Assembly: GCA_964019335.1 (NCBI GenBank)
Contig: OZ025670.1
Location: 496,001-560,000, forward strand
DNA from: Diplonema japonicum
Taxonomy: Eukaryota > Euglenozoa > Diplonemea > Diplonemida > Diplonemidae
Direction of reading: 5' to 3'
Length of the DNA stretch: 64,000 bases
Position numbers and translations under genes: made by a program. A model generated the notes under the pieces. The model searched no databases and was not told the origin of the DNA. It saw nothing but the letters and a program-made list of their open reading frames with translations. This document shows positions 21,901 to 29,707 of the stretch, piece after piece. How positions within the stretch are numbered: the first letter of the stretch is position 1; the number at the start of each line of letters is the position of its first letter.

Positions 21901-23291
21901 AGGACGACAAGCTGTGGACACGCTGCGACGCCATTGCCAAACGGTACAGCGGGAAGAAGATACCGGTGGGACCGGTGGGCATCATGATGGAAAGGTGGCT
22001 GCCTCAGATCAAGTTAAGCTGGGCACAGCTGAAGGACACCCACGCACTGGAAAAGGAGCCCTACAAGCACTACATCAGGGACCGACTCAGGCGGGCGGAA
22101 GCACAGGAAATCATGAGCAAACGGAGCACCATGGGGGGCATGGAAGCTGCGGCAGCAGCGGAGACCAACGCGCTGTGGAGGAAGCTGGTGGTGACGGACC
22201 CGATTGCAGCAAGGGACGTGCGAAGGATCATCTCGGGGGCAGTGTTCTACATCAACCCACGGGGATGGCGCACGGACACGGTGGAGCACATCCCGATGGC
22301 GGAAGGAGAAGAAGACGAGGATGAAGACGAGGCTGAAGATGAACAAGAAGAAGAAGAAGAGGAAGGACAGGACACCGAAAAGTGGCTGATTGCGGAGGCG
22401 AGGAAGCAAGAAGCTAAGCAGGCCGAACCCACGACGGCACACTGCGACATCTGCGGTCAGGAGCAACAGCTGCCCAACATGCTGGAGCACGCACTGTGGG
22501 AGTGCGAAAAGGCCAAGGAAGTGCAACAGCGGGAAGAACACGAAGGCATGACGCGCAGGGGGCTGGAACCGTGTACGAAGCTGCATGGCATCCTGCCAAG
22601 GGGAGCAGGGAAGGATGTCAGGGAAAGGCTCGAAGGAACGCAGAGGTACCTGCTGGCGGTGGTGGGGGAGCGGGACGCAGCCCTACAAGCGAAGAGGCAG
22701 GAGGTGTACCACACACACCAGTGGCTGGAGATCACACAAGGTCAAGAACACCCAGTACCGTCGGACAAGGACTTCGGCAAGCTACCGGCAGGGGATGTCC
22801 TACGGGAGTACACGAAGGAGGTGCTGAGGTGGATGCGGCAACTGCGCTGGTATGCAGGCAGCAGAAACACGTCAGTGTCGACGGTGGAGCTGGCACTGGA
22901 TTTCGAGAACGTGACCGGGAAGACCCTTGGAGGGAAGCTGGGGGATCTCGCAGAAGTACAGCAGAAAGCGAGGAGATTGCATGGACTGATGAAGAAGATC
23001 TGGCACACATGGGAGCTAGGGAGGGTACTGAAGAAGGTGAAAGGAAGGAGGGCCTTCCCAGCTGAGCCGAGCACAAGGGTGCACACACTACGATCCATCG
23101 GGAGGACAAAGGCGGTGATCGGATGGAACAGGAGGGCGATATTTGCATCACCGAAGACCAAGCATGACCTAGAGGCATTGAAAGGACAATGGGCGAGAGA
23201 ACGAAGAGAAAGAGCGGCCAGGCTGGGGAGAAGGCCGGCAAGACCACCAAAGGAGGAGAACCCGCTGCTGAAAGGGGATAGGTGCAGGTAG
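18867..23291 (+). CDS. Retrotransposon ORF2: APE endonuclease-reverse transcriptase
   Basis: The frame is open from 17187, but plausible internal starts are the ATGs at 18867 and 18876, overlapping the ORF1 end by ~100 bases in the -1 frame. An NPGP motif at 19050-19061 precedes the endonuclease, whose motifs are VNVASL, CTQET, IYCP, GDFN (19560-19571), RIDRIL and TDHR (19779-19790). The reverse transcriptase has KKSAAGIDGW, GVALDFAKCFD (first catalytic Asp at 21084), LQGCPIS and YADD (21354-21365). An acidic insert follows, then a CCHC zinc knuckle (C-x2-C-x11-H-x4-C, 22443-22505) and a ~260-residue C-terminal region without recognised RNase H. All key residues are intact. It would nick the target and prime reverse transcription there. 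Confidence 0.92.
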   Translation: MRVMSWPAERQEGEGVRHGELQAGTMRELHWKPPQLKTGRRKPGSEEEEDFARLTAQGIHPNPGPNMYVSTVNVASLRNQIEEVTTKLDVDVICTQETALTLAGQQEMERELGKKTKKKWKPMWGPPQPGRKVEGIASNWVAQRGGLATLIREPRTALPGSLDTNDQSEEQRRRWLHTQVAIDGKRRWLHIISIYCPAGTGREETAKRETLLHYILRKKAKELGNVPILVVGDFNTDEARSPELRKALQAGWADTADLCAKWRGKQPDPTFVRENCATRIDRILASPEAVPAITGCQVNQAIKGTDHRTLTVALELDRFRMTVQRYMLPRGLETADEPTEEQGAEAVEAAGFRQYLHEGNITKAFETLSRCTEDLLIDQPVGTPGRAAYVGRGKHTSTKEKEVCAPTTTGTVGAATTWQARLEKLKLKTRTLQQQLEQAVEDKGLSKPTLNTIRNVNREAKALAVPAEPVPHDAVLIEDMLAAALNMEDAIAAEERKKRTEANTSRRREYLAEVAAGRETTRLVKVAKGKRQSDGTRAVKEGMVLFASPGLIDSVMRKAWKTVFAKYESRPEPLYAPFKAKYSKFVQRHEMERTQLTGARLREVLRKKSKKSAAGIDGWRMLELRKLPESVLDAWAMLFHAIEATGRWPEAMKTALVTLVPKCDDAGPLEHRPITVTSAVYRLWACARLSDILIWQEKWIHDKQYGFRTGFGTEDALLDLALDIEESILEGKPLVGVALDFAKCFDSVPQQLVLELVEDMGMDTGILRALKGMYAGMRRRFRYAAGVGEEFHTTNGILQGCPISVVLINALLAVLMKQVENDTGVRSLSYADDAYLLARLGAALQEGVDAVEAFCKQVGMKLNTRKTKTFAVNRKTPEVKVKGEELQPTRTVGVLGAKLRTDGRPQTNGDRTAEALGTLSRLGATPLSFQQKAKIISSTILPSCLYDCPFSPPKTGQMATLVKETTYALWGQKYCTRNPGTVLSVTLPGHTSHPQMTAAYRALMLLYRACKKDDKLWTRCDAIAKRYSGKKIPVGPVGIMMERWLPQIKLSWAQLKDTHALEKEPYKHYIRDRLRRAEAQEIMSKRSTMGGMEAAAAAETNALWRKLVVTDPIAARDVRRIISGAVFYINPRGWRTDTVEHIPMAEGEEDEDEDEAEDEQEEEEEEGQDTEKWLIAEARKQEAKQAEPTTAHCDICGQEQQLPNMLEHALWECEKAKEVQQREEHEGMTRRGLEPCTKLHGILPRGAGKDVRERLEGTQRYLLAVVGERDAALQAKRQEVYHTHQWLEITQGQEHPVPSDKDFGKLPAGDVLREYTKEVLRWMRQLRWYAGSRNTSVSTVELALDFENVTGKTLGGKLGDLAEVQQKARRLHGLMKKIWHTWELGRVLKKVKGRRAFPAEPSTRVHTLRSIGRTKAVIGWNRRAIFASPKTKHDLEALKGQWARERRERAARLGRRPARPPKEENPLLKGDRCR
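19014..19061 (+). promoter_or_regulatory. 2A-like (NPGP) ribosome-skipping motif at the ORF2 N-terminus
   Basis: The residues EDFARLTAQGIHPNPGP end in the NPGP of 2A peptides immediately before the endonuclease domain. The upstream D-x-E of the classical consensus is replaced (G-I-H-P). 2A-like motifs are known near the N-termini of several non-LTR retrotransposon proteins, including trypanosomatid L1Tc. Activity here is inferred, not shown. Confidence 0.45.
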
Positions 23292-23294
23292 AAG

Positions 23295-23336
23295 ATGAGA
23301 ACAAGGGGGCGTCTCACAAAGACTTCCTTTAACTCA

Positions 23337-23373
<37 letters not shown>

Positions 23374-23799
23374 CATAAAAGAGGAGAGAGAGAAAGTAAA
23401 TATGAAGAGAGCGAGAAAAGAAAAAAGAAGAAGAAAAAAAAAACAGCTAATCTAATGGAATCCACTTTTTTTTTTATCCTGGGCTTAATTTATTTGAACG
23501 GGGCCTTTACAATATCCCCCTTACCTCCTTTGCTGTCCTTCTCTGTCTTTCACTTTTTTTTTTTTTTTTTTTTAAATGGATCAGTATTTGAAAAAAAAAA
23601 GGAAATAAAATAAAGATTTTGAAGAAAAAAAAATAAAAGGTAGAGAATGAAAAAATCTTCTTCCCTCCAACTATTTTTTTTTACCCCCTTCTTTTTTTTT
23701 TTTTTTTTCCTCTTTTTTTAACACATCCCTCTTTAAGACGACGACCGTACAAAATTTCGTAGTTTTTTTAGAACGAGAAAAAAAAAAAAAAAAAAGAAG

Positions 23800-23831
<32 letters not shown>

Positions 23832-23923
23832 GCCCGATATATATTATATCACAATTTAAAAAAAAAAGAATAGTAAACACCATTCAGGAGGGTGAGCGGG
23901 CTGCTCTGGGGGACAACAAAAAA
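23295..23923 (+). other. Low-complexity spacer after the retrotransposon
   Basis: Long T and A runs, including about 30 T at 23341-23370 and about 30 A around 23800-23830. No gene or RNA is recognised. Confidence 0.6.
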
Positions 23924-24141
23924 ATGCATGGGAGAAATACAGTTGTCGCAGTGGCCCTAGTGCTGTTGTTGGGCAGCTGTCACATCGCAGACGGGTCAAC
24001 GGGTGGTGGGCTGACTTTTCCTATGGAAGTATAACAAAACACACACATCACATTCTTCAACATAAAAAACCACAGCTCGACGAACAACGGTGTTTCTACG
24101 AGAAGGTAGGCCACGCCAGCAGCAGAGTCTTCTCTCACGTC

Positions 24142-24177
<36 letters not shown>

Positions 24178-24746
24178 CAATCAACACATCAGATTCTCGA
24201 CGGAGGCTATGACGTACGCCTAACAGTGTCCGGGCCCATTGAGGGCGACGGCCCTGGGACAGGCAAGGAGAACATTATCTATGACGGGGACCTCGTCGCT
24301 GTGAAGGGCGAGAAGAAGGTCATGTTCCGGGCAGCAGGAAGCAACGACATATACAAATTCTGCATAAAGAACGGCAACATTATGATGAAGAGTGTGATGG
24401 TCAATGTGAGGAGCCATGACCCTACAGAACAGGGCGTCGGGCCGTACAAGCCCATGGAGCCTATTAAGAAGACAATTATTAGGTATCGGTTTTTTTTATT
24501 TATTTTTTTTTTTTTTGCGCTACGATAATATACAGGTTGTCTGAGTCTTTGCACAGCATTAAGGAGGAGCAGCACTACCTCCGCACCCGGGAGCGCATTC
24601 ACCGTGACACAGCAGAAGATACCTTTGAAAGGATTATGTTCTGGTCCGTCCTCGCCTGCGTTATGCTTATTGCCATGGGTGTCGGCCAGCTGTGGTACTA
24701 CCACTCGTTGTTCGGTTCCACTAGCAGCAGGTCCAGAGGGGTGTAG
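23924..24746 (+). CDS. p24/EMP24 family cargo receptor (GOLD domain)
   Basis: Type I membrane protein of the early secretory pathway. Exons 23924-24028, 24076-24105, 24193-24482 and 24536-24746; introns 47, 87 and 53 nt. Exon 2 is only 30 nt and encodes LDEQRCFYEK, the hallmark CFYE start of the GOLD domain. The signal peptide is residues ~5-25. The second GOLD cysteine is in YKFCIKN. A luminal coiled coil (LSESLHSIKEEQHYLRTRERIHRD) precedes one TM segment (about MFWSVLACVMLIAMGVGQLWYY) and a short cytosolic tail. p24 proteins act in COPII/COPI transport between ER and Golgi. All junction phases fit, including the split Arg codon at intron 3. Confidence 0.93.
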
Positions 24747-24788
24747 TGACGGGAAAGGTGGTAGTGGTGGGGAAGAAGAAAGAGTGTC

Positions 24789-24833
<45 letters not shown>

Positions 24834-24837
24834 TCTT

Positions 24838-25350
24838 TTAACCCATAAAGGACCGGAATATTCAGCTAAAAAAAGAATTTGAAATTCTGCTAAGGCATTT
24901 TTAGTGCTCTGCATGCCCACTCTTTAAAGAGGGGCCTTATTGCGCGACTTTTTTTATGCTGAACGCTATATCGCTCGTAAATTTTTGCATCCAAACTGCA
25001 AGGGGAGGAAAAAAATAGTGGCACAGACATTGTTTTTTTTACACCCCATAAGGAGCAGCCCCGAAAGTACTTCTGAAGAAGGGTCAGTGTCACCGGATGA
25101 TGGGGATATCCCGGATATGGAATGGGATGACAAAATCGAGAAGGTGGGGAGGAAAATATTTCGCAAGGTACCAAGTCCAAGTGTACCAGTAGTGGGTCTC
25201 AACGGGCTGGAGGTTTTTCCTTTGTTTTTGATAGGGCGGCCCTCCAGCAGGGGGCTTGTCCTGTACTTTGAGTTGTTTTTCACTCCTGCGGCTCTAAAAG
25301 GCTATCGTGGGGTGGGCAGCAAGCCGTTCGTCTGGGCCTTTATGGGTTAA
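24838..25350. mobile_element. piggyBac-like mini-element with TTAA duplications
   Basis: A 505-bp element (24842-25346) is bounded by TTAA at 24838-24841 and 25347-25350. Its termini are inverted: CCCATAAAGGACC on the left matches CCCATAAAGGCCC on the reverse of the right end, 12 of 13 bases. TTAA target duplication with ends starting CCC is the signature of piggyBac-type transposons. Inside, an open frame (24940-25350) encodes an acidic Ser/Glu-rich stretch (ESTSEEGS, then MEWDDKIEKV), which resembles the N-terminal part of piggyBac transposases. The DDD catalytic region is absent, so this looks like an internally deleted, non-autonomous copy. Confidence 0.7.
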
Positions 25351-25730
25351 AAAAAATTAAAACAAAAAGAATACCAAGTGTGGCTTTTTTTTTAAAATGT
25401 TCGTTTTTTTATTGAAATTTTTTTTCCCCCTCATATTTCTTCGGACCGAACGAAAGAAGGAGAAAAAAAAAAGAAAGAAAAAAAAAAAAGAAAAAAAAAA
25501 CAAGGGAAAAAAAGAAAAGAGAGAGAAACTGAGACTAAGGAGAGAGGCATTCTTCGCTTTACTTCCGATAAGAAAGAAGGGGGGGACAGCTAGTGTAAAC
25601 TTTTTTTTTTTTGTGATTGCCCGGCTCCAATTTATTTATCCTTTTTCGTTTACCATTTTTCTTTATCTCTTCTTTCTCTCTTGTATTAACCCCCCCACGC
25701 GAGTTAGCTGTGCTGAGGGTTATAATCCAG
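25351..25730 (+). other. Spacer with pyrimidine tract
   Basis: A-rich then T/C-rich DNA. ATCCAG at 25725-25730 followed by the ATG at 25741 is a candidate trans-splice acceptor for the small membrane protein. No gene is seen. Confidence 0.5.
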
Positions 25731-25740
25731 GTGGCAAGAA

Positions 25741-25995
25741 ATGGAAGATCTCTGCCGTGCTGTGGTGGTGTCTGGCCTGGTGACGTATGCGGTGTGGGTG
25801 CTCATTGGTAAGGTGAGTGGCAACAAAAAGGAAAAAGAAAGCAAGGAGCAAGAGCTGCCTGCGGTGTCATACCAGCCCTGGATGGCACAGGCAGCAAAAA
25901 CCCTCAGCAACAACGGAGGGTACACCAACAATTCCGACGGCCCACAGCCCGCGCGGAGAGGACGAAGGGAACACCGTGCCATCTACTACACATAA
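25741..25995 (+). CDS. Small single-pass membrane protein, 84 residues
   Basis: It starts MEDLCRAVVVSGLVTYAVWVLIGKV: one hydrophobic helix of about 18 residues at the N-terminus, then a short Lys/Glu-rich stretch and a hydrophilic tail with Asn/Gly/Arg. No recognised domain. The in-frame ATG lies eleven bases after a clean pyrimidine-tract AG, and the coding GC content exceeds that of the flanking spacer, which supports a real gene. Confidence 0.5.
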   Translation: MEDLCRAVVVSGLVTYAVWVLIGKVSGNKKEKESKEQELPAVSYQPWMAQAAKTLSNNGGYTNNSDGPQPARRGRREHRAIYYT

Positions 25996-26197
25996 AAAAA
26001 AAACAAAAAAAAAAGAGAATCTTTTTAAAAATGGACGAGTGAACAAGCTGCCCACCTCTTTCCCACCCCCCCCTGTTGTCATTTCCTCTGTTTTTCTTTT
26101 TTTTTTTTTTTTTTTTGGTTTCTTTTCTTTTTTTCTCCTATGTTGTGTGTTATATATAACCCCTTGATTCATTCCACCACTCGAGTAGGTCAATCAA

Positions 26198-29140
26198 ATG
26201 GGCAAAAAAGCAGCCACGAAACCTGCACCCGAAGTGGGTGTGCTGCTCCTCTGTGGACTTCCAGGAAGTGGAAAGTCAACGTTCTCAGCGCAGCTTGCAA
26301 AGCGTGGGTGGATTGTCATCAGTCAGGATGTGCTGGGGTCGCAAGCTGAGTGTACAAAGCTGTTGGAAAAATCCTTGAAGCACAACCACTCTGTAGTCAT
26401 CGACCGGTGTAACGTAACACCCTCGGAGCGGAAGCTGTGGGTGCAGCGTGCACGTGCAGCATATCAGGGCGCCATGCGAATTGAGACCGCCTTCATGGAC
26501 GTCCCCCCTTCGCTGTGCAAGACGAGAGTTGCCGCCCGCAAGGCGCACCCTACACTCGGTGCCGACAACCTTGATGTAATTGACCAGTTCTGCCGTGGCA
26601 TGAAATTCCCCGAGAAGTGGGAAGGCCCATACAGCGATTGCTTCACCATAAAGTGCGACCAGCACATCAAGGACCTCCTTGTTCGCTACCATGATACGCA
26701 GAACATAGACACCTCTGCCACCCTCTCCGAAGGCAGTGGTTGGGAGACACCTGTCGCACCTAAGCCTGCATCGAAGGCATCCAAGCCCTCTTCAAAATCA
26801 GCAAAAGCAAACACGGTTACCAGTGACAGCACCGGTCCAAGTAAACCTGGCCCGTATACAGGGCAGCTCTTTATGGTGCGGCATGGAGAGCGAACAGACC
26901 GTGTGGGGATGACGGTCAGCAACCCTGATGACTGCGCCATCACGAAGAAAGGACGAGAGCAGGCGCGGAAGGCAGGGGAGTTCATAGCATCGCGGACGAC
27001 TACGGTTGCTGCCGTGTATAGCTCTCCTTTCCTGCGGTGTGTCGAAACGGCTGCTGAGATAGCAGGCCAAGTAGGCGTGCCATTCTTGCGCATTGAACCG
27101 GGGCTTGCGGAGCTGTACGCGGAGCGCATCTTCCGTCGGGACCCTGTCCTGACACCCCCGAAGGTCGTCTCATCGACTATTATGGAGCGGTGCCACATAG
27201 GCATCGACACATCTGTGGCACCTGTCGTGGCCAACATGCCTGAATACCCTGAAGGGGGGCGGGCGGCTAATAAGAGAATTTGTGATACAGTTTCAGCCCT
27301 TCTGCAAGCACACCGTAATGAGGTCATTGTTTTGGTGACGCACGCGCACGGACTGACCCAGGCTACCTCTAATATCCCGAAGCTGCATAAACAGATGTCC
27401 AACCCACGACCGGATTACTGTGCCCTTACGCACATCGACTCGTCCCTCACTGCACTCCTCGCCACAGATGTGGTGTACCGGAGCTCCGTGTCAGGTGCAG
27501 GCATCAGCAAATTCCTGTCTGATGTAGCGCTCCCACCACCTCCTGCGAAGGGCAAGTTCGGGAAGGCGTGGAACTGGGTAGAAACTGAAGACGACGAGAG
27601 TGATGAAGAACAAGAGGAGGACGACGACGAAGAAGACGAATACCAAATCAGTGAGATCCTCGACCTCCCTTTGGAGGAGGCCGCAGCCATGTACCCGAAG
27701 TTTGCGAAGTTCTACAACCACGGCAATGCAGCACAGAAAAAAGCCTTCAAAGCATCTTGGGACGCAGGTGAAAAGAAGATACGTGAGAAGGTGGCACAGA
27801 TGCTGAAGCAGGGCATTTTTGATGAAGCAGCGCACGTCGATCACGACAGGGCACCGAATAAGTTCCGGCTGGTTTCCTTTGACGTGCAAGTGCTGAAAAA
27901 GGGCGAGCTCCCTCTCGTTGTGAAGGAGCTTCAAGCAGTGCAGCCCGACGTGCTATGTCTACAAAGTGTTGCAGAAGATGACATACAACACCTGGAAGCG
28001 TTCAATACTTCAGGCAGGTACAACACCTCCACGTGCAGCGTCGGGAAGAGGCCGTGCATCACGTTTTGTCTGAAGAACCTGACACCCGTGTTCCACAACG
28101 CCGTGCTGGACGAAGGCCACACGGTGACCTTCTGCACCGCTTATCACGAGAATACGACTGTTGTGGTGTGCAATGCTGTCATGTTCACAGCAGGGCAGAG
28201 TGACAAGGTGTTTGCCATGATGGAGGGGAACGTCAAGTCTGTCGGGGAATGCGTGGCAATGGTGGCATCGGACAGCTCGATCAGCACAACGGCCGCACCT
28301 GCTGGGTACAAACATTGCTGCGAGGGTGCCAACGTGCTAATATCGGAAGGAAAGTACAAGTCCGACGAGGTGAAGCTGCTGCACAAGCAGGCCTTCGGAC
28401 ACGGCGGAGTGGATATGATCCTGACGTTAGAAGAGGTGGCAGGTGTGAAAGCAGGTCTTCCGAAGTTCCCAAGAACGCAGCATCTATACAGCGTGGGCAA
28501 GGGCAGCGTGGGGAGAGACGACCTGCTGCTGAGCGCTGAAGATGCAAAGTCGTACCACAGCGAGAAAACGGTTGTAGAGGAAAAGATCGACGGGAGCAAC
28601 CTGGGCATCTGGTTCGACGAAGACATGAACGTGGTGTGCATGAACAGGGGGAAGGCGGTGACATCGTCAAGCGGGAGCCAGTGGGGAAAACTAGACGCCT
28701 GGCTGGACGAGAAGCGATCAGAGCTATACAAGATCCTCGGGCAGCGGTATACTCTCTACGGGGAGTGGATGGTGGCCCGACACAGCATCAGCTACACAAA
28801 GCTTCCCGACTACTTCATCGCCTTCGACGTCTATGACAAACGGGCAGGAAGATTTCTTGGCGTACGTCCTAGGAACGAACTCATCAGAAGCACGTCTCTT
28901 TATGTCATCCGCCCCATCAGTACCAGCGTGCACCCAGACAAGGCTTCTCTGACGTCTCTTCTCAGCACTCAGTCTTACTATACCTCTGCTGTTATTGAAG
29001 GTGTGTACATAAGAGTGGACACGCCAGACGGCTTGTGGCTTGATAAACGTGCAAAGATCGTAAATGCCGAGTTCATGGAAGGGATCGAAGAAGGGCATTG
29101 GCAGAAGCGTGCGATGGAGAAAAACAGCTTGAAATATTGA
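26198..29140 (+). CDS. RNA-repair fusion: P-loop kinase, histidine phosphatase, EEP-like domain, RNA ligase
   Basis: 980 residues, no intron. (1) Residues ~12-170: polynucleotide-kinase-type P-loop with GLPGSGKST (20-28) and VVIDRCNVT near 66-74. (2) Residues ~224-430: histidine phosphatase with MVRHGER (about 226-232), SSPFLRCVET and VTHAHG (about 382), closest in style to UBASH3-type enzymes. (3) After an acidic linker, residues ~553-698 follow the EEP nuclease outline but lack its catalytic residues (SFDVQ, LQSV, ASDSS replace the usual N, E and DFN). (4) Residues ~765-980: RNA ligase with motif I KIDGS (nucleotidyl Lys796), motif III YGEW (854-857), motif IV EGVYIR (from 934) and motif V AKIVN (Lys953). 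Kinase plus ligase suggests healing and sealing of RNA ends; substrate and compartment are unknown. Confidence 0.88.
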   Translation: MGKKAATKPAPEVGVLLLCGLPGSGKSTFSAQLAKRGWIVISQDVLGSQAECTKLLEKSLKHNHSVVIDRCNVTPSERKLWVQRARAAYQGAMRIETAFMDVPPSLCKTRVAARKAHPTLGADNLDVIDQFCRGMKFPEKWEGPYSDCFTIKCDQHIKDLLVRYHDTQNIDTSATLSEGSGWETPVAPKPASKASKPSSKSAKANTVTSDSTGPSKPGPYTGQLFMVRHGERTDRVGMTVSNPDDCAITKKGREQARKAGEFIASRTTTVAAVYSSPFLRCVETAAEIAGQVGVPFLRIEPGLAELYAERIFRRDPVLTPPKVVSSTIMERCHIGIDTSVAPVVANMPEYPEGGRAANKRICDTVSALLQAHRNEVIVLVTHAHGLTQATSNIPKLHKQMSNPRPDYCALTHIDSSLTALLATDVVYRSSVSGAGISKFLSDVALPPPPAKGKFGKAWNWVETEDDESDEEQEEDDDEEDEYQISEILDLPLEEAAAMYPKFAKFYNHGNAAQKKAFKASWDAGEKKIREKVAQMLKQGIFDEAAHVDHDRAPNKFRLVSFDVQVLKKGELPLVVKELQAVQPDVLCLQSVAEDDIQHLEAFNTSGRYNTSTCSVGKRPCITFCLKNLTPVFHNAVLDEGHTVTFCTAYHENTTVVVCNAVMFTAGQSDKVFAMMEGNVKSVGECVAMVASDSSISTTAAPAGYKHCCEGANVLISEGKYKSDEVKLLHKQAFGHGGVDMILTLEEVAGVKAGLPKFPRTQHLYSVGKGSVGRDDLLLSAEDAKSYHSEKTVVEEKIDGSNLGIWFDEDMNVVCMNRGKAVTSSSGSQWGKLDAWLDEKRSELYKILGQRYTLYGEWMVARHSISYTKLPDYFIAFDVYDKRAGRFLGVRPRNELIRSTSLYVIRPISTSVHPDKASLTSLLSTQSYYTSAVIEGVYIRVDTPDGLWLDKRAKIVNAEFMEGIEEGHWQKRAMEKNSLKY

Positions 29141-29697
29141 AAAAAAAAAAGGGGGGAAAGGTGCATGTTGTCTACGAATATCTAACCCGAAGGAAATGGC
29201 ATGCCTTCTTCCCCTCTCCTCCCCTCCAGTGTTTTCCTCCCTGCTAAAAAGGACAGGTCCTTGTGGTCATTCTTTTCATGCCTGTGAGGCTGAACTTTTT
29301 TCTTCTCCTTTTTATTTGTACCAATTTTTTTTTTATCTCCCCTGCCCCGTAAAGATACAAAAGTCTGCGATCTCGCTGCTCATTTTTGTTTGAAAAATCA
29401 CCATGCATGTTATAGTTGTGGCTCGTCCACCACTTAGCTCCTTTTGGGAAAATAGTGCTTGGCCATCAAGAAAAAATGCATGCGTTTCCAGTTGCATTAT
29501 CCGTACTGAGGAGAATTGGTTATCGGTGCCCCAATCACTCTTACAATGTTTCGTTCCTCCCACCCGTCCCTGTTGGGGTGCAAGCTAGAGGATACCCCCG
29601 TCGCCTGTGCATGGTACCGTCGTGAGAAATAAACCTTTCAATTTACCCCCTCTTTTTTTTTTTTTTTTTTTTTTTGTTTTTGTTTCACCTTTTTAAT
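29141..29697 (+). other. Intergenic region without recognised gene
   Basis: About 29160-29640 is moderately complex, unlike the homopolymeric spacers elsewhere. Only short overlapping open frames occur on both strands, with no recognised motif. It ends in a run of about 25 T before the cullin gene. Confidence 0.5.
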
Positions 29698-29707
29698 TAG
29701 CTGTTTT

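Larger units (their letters stand above)
17150..23370 (+). mobile_element. Non-LTR (LINE-type) retrotransposon, apparently full length
   Basis: About 6.2 kb of GC-rich DNA containing ORF1 and a larger ORF2, with no stop or frameshift in either, ending about 40 bases after ORF2 in a run of about 30 T. The composition and codon use differ from neighbouring host genes and the spacers. It sits between the carrier and p24 genes in the same orientation. Exact ends and a target-site duplication could not be fixed because of flanking A/T runs. Intactness suggests recent activity. Confidence 0.9.

Noticed and set aside
21266-22324. 352-codon open frame in the +1 frame within the reverse transcriptase
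   Set aside because: It overlaps intact RT motifs in the ORF2 frame and arises from high GC content; composition is repetitive and it lacks any motif.
24940-25350. 136-codon frame between p24 and the small TM gene as a host gene
   Set aside because: It lies wholly within a TTAA-bounded element and ends at its right terminus, so it is treated as transposon remnant.
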